Below, one piece after another: positions 54,031 through 62,700 of a stretch of DNA of 64,000 nt (positions are counted from its first letter, which is position 1; the number at the start of each line of letters is the position of its first letter). A program made the position numbers and the translations under genes. The stretch covers positions 40,591 to 104,590 of the forward strand of contig JADJYE010000036.1 in assembly GCA_016719945.1 (NCBI GenBank), in the 5' to 3' direction. The notes beneath the pieces are model-generated. The model was not told where the DNA came from. It searched no databases and was given only the letters and a program-made list of their open reading frames with translations. The stretch comes from Polyangiaceae bacterium (GTDB lineage Bacteria; Myxococcota_A; Polyangia; Polyangiales; Polyangiaceae).

Positions 54031-55344
54031 ATGACGCAGCCGCTGAGCCGAGATCGCTCGGAGACGGTGTTCGAGGACTACAAGGGCGAGTACACGCCGG
54101 ACCAGGCGCTCGTCGAGGCGAACCGCTGCCTGTACTGCGCCGACGCGCCGTGCGTGAAGGCGTGCCCCACGCACATCGAGATCCCGCAGTTCATCCGCAA
54201 GATCGCGACCGGTAACCTCAAGGGCTCTGCGCGCACGATCTTCGACGCGAACATCCTCGGGATGAGCTGCGCGCGGGTGTGCCCGGTCGAGGTGCTCTGC
54301 GTCGGCGACTGCGTCTACAACGAGCAGGGCGTCCCCCCGATCCAGATCGGCAAGCTCCAGCGCTTCGCGACCGATCACGCCTTCGAGGCCGGCTGGCGCT
54401 TCTTCGAGGCCGGCCCCGACAGCGGCAAACACGTCGCGCTGATCGGCGCAGGCCCCGCGAGCCTCGCCGCGGCCCACGAGCTGCGGCGCCACGGCCACCG
54501 CTGCACGATCTACGAGAAGCGCTCGGCCATCGGCGGCCTCAACACCACCGGCGTCGCGCCCTACAAGATGAAGGCAGACCGCAGCGTCGAGGAGGTCGAC
54601 TGGGTGCTCGGCATCGGCGGCATCGAGGTGAAGACCGGCGTGACCATCGGCGAGTCGGTCACGTTCGAGCAGCTCGAGAAGGACCACGACGCGGTCTTCA
54701 TCGGCTTCGGGCTCGGCCCGGACACGTCGCTCGACGTCCCGGGCGCCAAGCTGCCCGGCGTCGTGGGCGCCGTCGACTGGATCGAGCAGATGAAGCTCGG
54801 CAAGGTCCCGACCGACGGCGTGAGGAGCTGCGTCATCGTCGGCGGCGGCAACACGGCGCTCGACTGCGTGCGCGAGGCGCTCGGCCTCGGCATCCCCCAG
54901 GTGACGATGGTCTACCGCGGCGTCGAGGAGAAGATGAGCGGCTACTCCCACGAGTGGAAGGCCGCGCAGACGAAGGGCGCCCGCGTCGAGTGGCAAGCCC
55001 TGCCCGTCGCCTACGAGGGAGACGGCAAGGTCCAGCGCGTGCGCTGCCAGCGCCTCGACACGAACAAGAAGCCCATCCCCGGGGCCGAGGTCTCGCTCGA
55101 CGCCGATCTCGTCCTCGTCGCCATCGGGCAATCGAAGCTCGGCACGCTCCTCTCGCAGCTGAGCGGCATCACCATCGACGGCGGTCGCGTCGCGACCGAC
55201 GAGCACGGCGCGACCGGCCGCAAGGGCTGGTACGCCGGGGGCGACTGCCGCAACGGCGGCAAAGAAGTCGTGAACGCCGTCGCCGAGGGCAAGGCCGCAG
55301 CCCGCGCGATCCACGCATTTGTCACGGGAGCATCCAATGCCTGA
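54031..55344 (+). CDS. preT: NAD-dependent dihydropyrimidine dehydrogenase subunit PreT
   Basis: 437 residues. FAD/NAD(P)-binding subunit that passes electrons from NADH to PreA for reduction of uracil and thymine. Cys-rich [4Fe-4S] domain at the N-terminus (CLYCADAPCVKACP, CARVCPVEVLC), FAD-binding GAGPASLAAA near 140, NAD(P)-binding GGGNTALD near 270 and a late GDCRNGG flavin loop. GGAGG ribosome-binding site. The last 8 nt overlap the preA start, indicating coupling. The gene order with preA and dihydropyrimidinase supports a catabolic pyrimidine pathway. Confidence 0.92.
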   Translation: MTQPLSRDRSETVFEDYKGEYTPDQALVEANRCLYCADAPCVKACPTHIEIPQFIRKIATGNLKGSARTIFDANILGMSCARVCPVEVLCVGDCVYNEQGVPPIQIGKLQRFATDHAFEAGWRFFEAGPDSGKHVALIGAGPASLAAAHELRRHGHRCTIYEKRSAIGGLNTTGVAPYKMKADRSVEEVDWVLGIGGIEVKTGVTIGESVTFEQLEKDHDAVFIGFGLGPDTSLDVPGAKLPGVVGAVDWIEQMKLGKVPTDGVRSCVIVGGGNTALDCVREALGLGIPQVTMVYRGVEEKMSGYSHEWKAAQTKGARVEWQALPVAYEGDGKVQRVRCQRLDTNKKPIPGAEVSLDADLVLVAIGQSKLGTLLSQLSGITIDGGRVATDEHGATGRKGWYAGGDCRNGGKEVVNAVAEGKAAARAIHAFVTGASNA

Positions 55345-56653
55345 TCTTTCGATCGACTGCGCCGGCATCAAGTCGCCGAACCCGTTTTGGCTCGCGTCGG
55401 CGCCCCCCGCGAACTCGGGCGGGCAGGTCCAGCGCGCGTTCGACGCGGGCTGGGGCGGCGCCGTGTGGAAGACGCTCGGCACCCCCATCCAGAACGTGTC
55501 GAGCCGCTTCGGCGGGCACACCATCGGCGGCGTGCGCGGCGCGGGCTTCAACAACATCGAGCTCATCACCGACCGCCCGCTCGAGGTGAACTTCCGCGAG
55601 ATCTACGAGACGAAGAAGAAGTACCCGAAGCACGCCGTGGTCGTCTCGCTCATGGTCGAGACGCGCGAGGAGTGGAAGGACTTCATCAAGCGCTCGATCG
55701 ACACCGGCGCCGATGGCCTCGAGCTCAACTTCGGCTGCCCGCACGGCATGTGCGAGCGCGGCATGGGCTCGGCCGTCGGCCAGGAGCCCCGCGTGAACCA
55801 GGAGATCACCTCCTGGGCGGTCGAGTACTCGACCATCCCGGTGCTGGTGAAGCTCACGCCCAACGTGGCGGAGATCGTCCCCCATGGCCTCGCGGCCAAG
55901 CGCGGCGGCGCCCACGGGGTCTCTCTGATCAACACCATCAAGAGCATCATCGGCGTCGACGTCGATCGCTTCGTGCTCGAGCCGCGCGTCTCGGGCCTCA
56001 GCACGAACGGCGGCTACTGCGGCGCCGCCGTGAAGCCGATCGCCCTGCACATGGTCGCTCAGCTCGCCCGTTCGAAGGACTTCGGCCTGCCCATCAGCGG
56101 CATCGGCGGCGTGTCCAATTGGCGCGACGCCGTCGAGTTCATCCTCCTCGGGTCGACGTCCGTCCAGGTGTGCACCGAGGTCATGCTGCGCGGGTATCGC
56201 GTGGTCGAGGACATGCTCGAGGGTCTCGAGGAGTACATGCGCAGGCACAACTTCGACACCGTGGCGCAGATGGTCGGCAAGGCGGTCCCCTCGTACAGCG
56301 AGTGGGGCGATCTCGACCTCAACTACGAGACCGTCGCGAAGATCGATCCGCAGAAGTGCATCGGCTGCCAGCTGTGCGTGACCGCCTGCCAGGACGGCGC
56401 CCACCAGTGCATCCACCCGCAGGGCAGCGACATGGCGGTCAAGCTCGGCCTCAAGGCGCCGAACGGTGGCTCCCACGCCCGCGTGCCGGTCATCGACGAG
56501 TCCGAGTGCGTGGGCTGCAATCTGTGCAAGATCGTCTGCCCGGTGCCCGACTGCATCTCGATGGTCGAGGTCGACAACGGCTTCGCGCCGTCCACGTGGA
56601 ACGAGCACGTCACGTTGGACAAGAAGCTCCGCCCCAAGAAGGGCGCCCACTGA
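55337..56653 (+). CDS. preA: NAD-dependent dihydropyrimidine dehydrogenase subunit PreA
   Basis: 438 residues. FMN-binding TIM barrel (about 1-310) similar to dihydroorotate dehydrogenases, with LNFGCPHGMCERGMGSAVGQ holding the active-site Cys loop. Two C-terminal [4Fe-4S] clusters follow (CIGCQLCVTAC and CVGCNLCKIVCPVPDC). The start at MPDLSIDCAG (55337) fits the family; a GGAG sequence precedes it inside the preT end. Together with PreT it reduces uracil/thymine to the dihydro form. The dihydropyrimidinase gene follows 28 nt later. Confidence 0.93.
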   Translation: MPDLSIDCAGIKSPNPFWLASAPPANSGGQVQRAFDAGWGGAVWKTLGTPIQNVSSRFGGHTIGGVRGAGFNNIELITDRPLEVNFREIYETKKKYPKHAVVVSLMVETREEWKDFIKRSIDTGADGLELNFGCPHGMCERGMGSAVGQEPRVNQEITSWAVEYSTIPVLVKLTPNVAEIVPHGLAAKRGGAHGVSLINTIKSIIGVDVDRFVLEPRVSGLSTNGGYCGAAVKPIALHMVAQLARSKDFGLPISGIGGVSNWRDAVEFILLGSTSVQVCTEVMLRGYRVVEDMLEGLEEYMRRHNFDTVAQMVGKAVPSYSEWGDLDLNYETVAKIDPQKCIGCQLCVTACQDGAHQCIHPQGSDMAVKLGLKAPNGGSHARVPVIDESECVGCNLCKIVCPVPDCISMVEVDNGFAPSTWNEHVTLDKKLRPKKGAH

Positions 56654-56681
56654 TCCCCCACGAATAGAACAGGAGCACCCC

Positions 56682-58146
56682 ATGGCATTTTCGGTGATCA
56701 AGGGCGGCACGGTCGTGACCGCGGACTACGAGCGGCGCGCAGACGTCCTGATCGAGGGCGGCACGGTCAAGGCGGTCGGCGACGGCCTCGACGTGCCTGC
56801 GGGTGCGAAGGTCATCGACGCGAGCGGCGCGTACGTGCTGCCCGGCGGCATCGACCCGCACACCCACATGGAGCTGCCCTTCATGGGCACGACCGCCTCG
56901 GAGGACTTCTTCACCGGGACGAGCGCCGCCGCTGCCGGCGGCACGACCATGATCATCGATTTTGCCATCCCGAATCCGCAGGAGCGGCCGGTCGACGCCT
57001 ACAAGAAGTGGCGCGGGTGGGCGGAGAAGGCCGCCTGCGACTACTCCCTCCACGTCGCCATCACCTGGTGGAGCGAGCAGGTCTCCCAGGACATGGGCAC
57101 CCTCACCAAGGAGCACGGGGTCAACAGCTTCAAGCACTTCATGGCCTACAAGAACGCCATCATGTGCGACGACGAGGTGCTCGTGCAGAGCTTCACGCGC
57201 GCGCGTGAGCTCGGCGCCCTCTGCGACCGTCCACGCCGAGAACGGCGAGCTGGTCTTCACCCTCCAGCGGCAGATCTTCGACAAGGGGATCACCGGCCCC
57301 GAGGGGCACCCGCTCTCGCGGCCGCCCGAGGTCGAGGGAGAGGCGGCGAACCGCGCCATCCGCATCGCGGAGGTCCTCGGCGCGCCTGTCTATCTGGTCC
57401 ACACCTCCTGCATCGACGCGCTCGAGGCCGTGCAGCGCGCGCGCGGCGAGGGCCAGCGCGTCTTCGCCGAGGTGCTCGCGCAGCACCTCGTCATCGACGA
57501 CTCGGTCTACCGCGACAAGGACTGGAACAAGGCCGCCCATTACGTCATGAGCCCGCCGTTCCGCTCGAAGGAGCACCAGGCGGCGCTCTGGCGCGGCCTG
57601 CAGGCGGGCGTCCTGCAGACCACCGCCACGGACCATTGCTGCTTCTGCACGCCGCAGAAGCAGGCGGGCATCGACGATTTTCGCAAGATCCCGAACGGCA
57701 CGGGCGGCGTCGAGGACCGCATGGGCGTCCTGTGGCACCACGGCGTGCGCACCGGGAGGCTCACCCCCAGCGAGTTCGTCGCCGTCACCAGCGCGAACAC
57801 GGCGAAGATCTTCAACATCTACCCGCGGAAGGGCACCATCGCGCCCGGCAGCGACGCCGACCTCGTCGTGTGGGACCCCGACAAGTCCCGCACCATCTCC
57901 GCGAAGACCCACCACCAGAACATCGACTTCAACATCTACGAGGGGATGACCGTCACCGGCAACGCGGCCATCACGCTGAGCCGCGGCGAGGTCGTCTGGG
58001 AGAAGGACCAGCTCAAGACCGTGCGCGGCGCGGGCCGCTACGTCGACCGCCCCTGCTTCCCCGAGTTCTGGACCGCGCAGCAGACGCGCAATCGCGTGGC
58101 CGAGCCGACCAAGGTCGAGCGCGAGCGGCCGGCGGCGGCGAAGTAG
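56682..58146 (+). pseudogene. hydA: dihydropyrimidinase (D-hydantoinase), frameshifted
   Basis: Expected to hydrolyse dihydrouracil/dihydrothymine to the N-carbamoyl beta-amino acid. The first half (56682 to about 57224) has the metal motif DPHTHME and the carboxylysine segment FKHFMAYKN. The second half, one frame over from about 57226, begins TVHAENGEL and carries YLVHTSC and TATDHCCF, ending at 58146. Removing one base near 57225 restores a full-length protein of about 487 residues with all metal ligands. A ribosome-binding site AGGAG precedes the ATG. Because everything else is intact, a sequencing indel is a serious possibility. Confidence 0.85.
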
Positions 58147-58159
58147 GCGCGGCTCACAG

Positions 58160-58185
58160 GAGCGGTGCGCGGCCTGCCACCGCTC
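58160..58185 (+). terminator. hairpin after the pyrimidine catabolism operon
   Basis: An 8-bp perfect stem (GAGCGGTG / CACCGCTC) with a 10-nt loop lies 13 nt after the dihydropyrimidinase stop. There is no U-tract, so it is only a candidate terminator. Confidence 0.4.
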
Positions 58186-58338
58186 GAGCGAGACCCCGGC
58201 GTGGTGACGCGCAAGACGCCAGCTCGGCTCGGCGGGTGCCTTCAGAGCAGGCGTGGCGCCAAGGGCGCCGCGGCGCAGCTCGCCCACGAGCGCCCACACG
58301 CCAGGACGTAAAGCGGATCGTGCGTCCAGGCTCCGGGT

Positions 58339-58403
58339 GGCCAAAATGGACATCCCCCGGCTGTCCATTTTGGCCAGTGAGGCATCCACCGGCCAAAATG
58401 GAC
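58339..58403. repeat. palindromic GGCCAAAATGGACA repeat
   Basis: Arm GGCCAAAATGGACA (58339-58352) and its exact reverse complement (58362-58375) form a 14-bp stem with a 9-nt loop. A third direct copy, GGCCAAAATGGAC, lies at 58391-58403. The AT-rich core stands out in the local high-GC sequence. It could be a dispersed extragenic palindrome, a regulator site or a recombination site. The remainder of the 400-nt gap (58147-58545) holds no gene that I can support. Confidence 0.7.
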
Positions 58404-58545
58404 CCCCCCGGGGAGCGCCATTGGCCGCGAAATTCTCGACGCAGTCTCTGGCACGGCAGGAGCATGGGGCGGGCGGAGAAGGCAGGGCGCAAAGATATTT
58501 CCTGTCCATGCCTTCGAGCCATCGCCGACTGAAGCCTGAGGTTCT

Positions 58546-59160
58546 ATGACCCATCCGTCTCGCTCGCGGCTCACGGCGCTCGTCTTCGCTTCCATCCTGT
58601 CCCTCGCGCTCTCGTGCGACGACACCCCTGAGGAGACTGTTGACTCGGCAGACCAAGCGGTGACCTGCCGCCCGGTGGAGCTGTCGGTCTCGCGCAGCCC
58701 AGGCTCCGCGTGGACGACCGACGACGAGACGTTGTCCCCGGCGATGTCGTTCGTGCTGCCGGATCGGCTGACGGTCGTGGCCAACAACGCGGGGCTGCAC
58801 GACGTCACGTTCAGCTACGCGCTCGGCGCCGCCCTCAACACGTGCCTCTATCGCGCGCGCTGGAAGCCGGTTGGGCAGCCGGACCAGTTCGTGTCGTGCA
58901 CGTCGGGCGCGGTGCCGGGGGACGCGCTCGAGGCGGACTGGGTGTCGCCATCGGGGTCGAGATCGGCATCGGGGTCGGCGTCGACATCGGTATCGACGGC
59001 GGCATCGATATCGACATCGGCTGCGGCATCGATATCGACATCGGCTGCGGCATCGATATCGACATCGGCGTCGGCGTCGGCGTCGGTATCCGCCACCGCA
59101 TCGGCGTCGGTCTGGGGGCGAGCCCTCGGTCTCGGCATGAGGCTCGGTGGTGCGGCTTGA
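58546..59160 (+). CDS. lipoprotein fragment running into low-complexity repeats
   Basis: The first 135 residues look real: signal peptide with lipobox ALSCD (Cys about 24), then a beta-type domain with VTCRPVELSVSRSPGS and LNTCLYRARWKPVG. After about 58950 the frame enters hexamer-type low-complexity DNA and reads Ser/Ala/Thr repeats (SISTSAAASISTS), probably a different or damaged frame. It may be the N-terminal part of an Rhs-type lipoprotein whose frame is broken, or a separate small lipoprotein. Confidence 0.5.
   Translation: MTHPSRSRLTALVFASILSLALSCDDTPEETVDSADQAVTCRPVELSVSRSPGSAWTTDDETLSPAMSFVLPDRLTVVANNAGLHDVTFSYALGAALNTCLYRARWKPVGQPDQFVSCTSGAVPGDALEADWVSPSGSRSASGSASTSVSTAASISTSAAASISTSAAASISTSASASASVSATASASVWGRALGLGMRLGGAA
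59001..59072. repeat. 24-bp tandem repeat in Asp-type hexamer tract
   Basis: Three tandem 24-bp units beginning GGCATCGATATCGACATCGG at 59001, 59025 and 59049, the third differing at its end. They sit inside a longer tract (about 58950-59110) built of GTC/ATC/GAC hexamers. Read on the minus strand the tract encodes Ala/Asp/Val repeats (DVDIDAAADVDIDAA). Confidence 0.7.
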
Positions 59161-59325
59161 TCGCGCGCGACCCAGCGTTTCGGCGGGAGCGGCGGGGAGT
59201 TGCTGGGGCCGTGGGTCAGCCGTGTGGCGCACGTCCCGCGCCAGCGCAGGCGCGGGGTGGCGATGGGCTCAAGAGCGGCATCGTGGCCGCGCCGGCGCTG
59301 TCACGGTCCCTGCGCCTTCGAGGGC

Positions 59326-59702
59326 ATGACCCACGACCCCAGCAACTCAGCCCCGAGCATCCCACGGTTCCCACACCACAACCTCGACGCCTACGCGGTC
59401 GCGCTCGAGGCCCTGTGTCGAGCGGACGCCCTCGCCAAGCGCCTGCCGCGCGGCTATGGGCCGCTAAGCGATCAGCTGAGGCGGGCCAGCCAGTCCGCGC
59501 GTTCCTGCAGCTCGCCGAGGGCGTGGCCCGCAGCGGCGCGGACCGAGCCCAGCGCCTGCGAGGCGCGCGGGCGGAGGCCTGCGAAGCCGCCGCTTGCGTG
59601 GAGGCGCTGGGTAGGCTCGGGCTTGCGTCGAGCGCCGAGGTCGCCGAGATGCTCCTGCTCCTCGGTCGCCTCGGAGCCATGCTCACCAAGCTCGCCCGCT
59701 GA
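59326..59702 (+). pseudogene. four-helix-bundle (23S rRNA intervening-sequence type) protein, frameshifted
   Basis: From MTHDPSNSAPSIPRF to LSDQLRRASQSA (about 59498), then one frame over as AFLQLAEGVARSGADRAQR to the end MLTKLAR at 59702. The pattern (helix, QLRRA, LAEG, then two more helices) matches the small four-helix-bundle proteins often encoded in 23S rRNA intervening sequences and elsewhere. One missing base in GCGCG near 59498 explains the break. It lies between two Asp-type repeat tracts. Confidence 0.6.
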
Positions 59703-59728
59703 CAGCTCGTTCGGGCTCGGCCGGCCAG

Positions 59729-62700
59729 ATGGCGCCGGCCGACCCGGACCTCGTAGCCCAAGACGCCCCCGGTGCCGCGGTCGCAGCCGATGCTCATGCC
59801 GCGGCCGCCGACACCGCAGCAAGTGCCACGGCCCCATCCGAAGCCGATGCCGACACCGATGTCGCTGCCGATGCCGATATCGATGGCGATATCGACGCCG
59901 ATGCCGATGCCGACGCCGATGTCGATGACCACACCGCCTACACCTACGCCGTCGACCTCCAGGCGGACGAGGCCGTCGCGGCGGGCGCCGAGCACGTCGA
60001 GCTGAGCGCGCCCGCGAGCTACTTCCTCGAAAACTTCATTGGCGCGCCGGTCGGCAGCGCGGTGCCTGCGGGCACGTACGACTACGAGCAGGGCCTATGG
60101 CTGGCCGACCCCGACGGGCGCGTCGTGCAGCTCATCTCGATCACAGGGGGCTCGCCGACCTCGACATCAATGGCGACGGCCTCGCGGACTCGGCGTCTTC
60201 CATCGAAGCGATCGGGATCACGGAGGACGAGCGGGCGTGGCTCGCGACGCGCTATTCGGTCGGTGCGGAGCTATGGCACACCGAGATCCATCACTTCTCG
60301 GTGGTGGACCTCAACAACATGAAGGGCTGCCCGTGGTGCGAGGGCCCGCCGGAGCTGCCGCTCGAGACGGACGACGCATGCTCGCCTCAGAAGAGGGTCG
60401 CTTCGGTCGTCGAGTGCACCAACCAGACCTTCGGGGAGGACGTGCCCGTCGCGGGCACGCCCTACAGCCTGCACTACCGCAGCGACCGCGTCCCGGGGCG
60501 CGCCGCCGCGCGCCAAGTGATCGTCCCGATCACCGACGACACCGTCTCTTCCCAGCTGCGCGCGATCATCGTCCGGTTGCATGTCGCGGGCCGCCACCTC
60601 GAGCATCGGGTGGAGTGCCCCTGCGCCGCGCAGGACAGCGTGACGATGGAGTGGGACGGCCTGGACGTGTTCGGGCGGCTGACCCACGGCCACCAGCCCG
60701 CTTGGCTCGAGCTCGCCTACGAATACGCGTGGGCCAGCTTCTCGCCGGCAGCGCGGGGATGGGCTGCCGTCCTTCGGGACATGGTCGCTCGATCTGGAGC
60801 TCGACGTGGACGCCGTGCGCAACATCGCGGAGATCCGCTCGCGGCGATTTCTGGACCTCGGCCGCTCGGGCAACGAGGTGGCGGGGCTCGGGCGGTTCTC
60901 CTTGGACGCCGTGCACACCTACGATCCCGCGAGCCGCACCTGTATCGCGGGGACGGCTCGCGCCGCCGCGGGGACGCCGTCACGAGCACGCTCGAAGCGA
61001 TCCACTTCAAGGCCATCAACGACGCCGTGCGGGGACAGCTTGGCGCTGCCCGACGGGGGCGTGCTGATGATCTCGCCTCCGGGCTTTATCGCCGAGCGCC
61101 GGACGGGACGGACGAGAAGCTCGCCCCCCACGTCTCGGACGGGTGCACCGCCGCCTTCGAGATCCCGGCGCTGCAGTCTTGCTACGCGAAGCTGCTCTCC
61201 GATCTCGCGCTGGGGCCCGACGGCAGCCTCTACGCCACCACCGATAGCGGCTCGCGCATCGTGCGCATCCGGCCAAACGGAGTTGTCTCGCGTGGCGGGC
61301 CAAGGGTCGGGAGGCGACACCGGAGACGGAGGGCTCGCGACCTCTGCCCTCGTCAACTGCCGATCCTCGCGGTCGCCTCCGACAGCGCCGTCTACTGCGG
61401 AGGCAACAGCACGATCCGGCGCATCGGGCCGGAAGGCACGATCCGCACGGTCGCCGGGGACCGGGCACGGTCATTGGCAACGACATCCCAGCGGCTCAGG
61501 CGTGGCTCGGGGCAGTCGTCGACATGACCTTCTTGCGCGACGGCTCGCGCTCGCCGCGTCGTCCGGCCTCACGACGCAGCTGAGGAAGATCGGCACGGAT
61601 GGCGTCATCCGCTGCTTCGCTGGCTGCGGTGGCGGCTCGTACGCCGATGGCCAGCCGGCGTTGACGGCCGGTATCGAGGCGATGGACCACCTCGCGGAGG
61701 GGCCCGACGGCACGCTGTACATGGTCGCGGCGGTCGCACAGCTCGCGCCGAATGGCTCGACGATCTTCCGAAGCGCCATTCGCACGATCGGCACCGACGG
61801 CCTGCTCGGGACGGTCGCCGGGCTCGGCGGACCCCAGTGCCAAAACAACATCAACCTGTGCGGCGTCGGCGGCCCCGCGCTGAGCGCAAACTTCGACCCC
61901 GCGGCCTGTCGATCGGCGCGGGCGGCAAGCTCTTCAGCCACACCGCGCAGCTCGTCTTCGGTCTCTCCGGGCCAGATCTGCCTTCGTTTGCGCGGGCTTC
62001 GTGGTGACCGAGGCCGACGCGCACCGCCTACCTCTTCGACGCGCAGGGCCGCCACCTGCAGACCTTCGACGCCGAGACAGGCGTCATCTTGCTCACCATC
62101 GCCCATGATGACGAGGGGGCGGTTCGTGTCGTCACCGACAGCGATGGCCTCGTCACCACCGTCACGCGTGACGCTGCGGGCACGCCGCTCCCGTGAATCG
62201 TCGGCCCTTACGGCCCACCGTACCTAGGTCTCAGCCTCGACGAAAACGGCTATCTCAACCGCATCGAAGACCGGAGGGCGGCGCGTGGATCGCCGACTAC
62301 GACGACCTCGGGCTCATGCTGTCGTGGACCAACCGCAATGGCCACCAGAAGACCCTCACCTGGGACTCGGGCGGCAGGCTGCTCTCGGTCACCGACGCGG
62401 CGCTCGCCACCACGACGCTGATCCCCACGACCACCGAGACCGGCCGCGTCGTGACCCTCGAGAGCGCGCTGGGCCGGGCGCGCAGCTATGGTCTCGAGCG
62501 AGCCGCGGGGCCGAGCGAGATCCGCACCTTCACCGGCGCGGACGGCCTGACCCGACCACCACGCAATGGCTCCGGGTCGCGACCTCGGTCAGCCCGACGG
62601 CACCACGACCAGCACCCAGCTCGCGCCGGACCCTCGCTTCGGCCTCGCCGCGCCCTACAGCTCTCGCGCGCGAGACCGTCACCCTCCCCAGCGGCCTCCC

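Noticed and set aside
59001..59072. Possible CRISPR array
   Set aside because: Units are adjacent with no spacers, and translate as part of a low-complexity coding tract.
57193..59232. Minus-strand frame spanning hydA and the repeat tract
   Set aside because: Runs across two unrelated loci and contains pure Arg/Cys/Tyr repeats from the hexamer tract; not a plausible protein.
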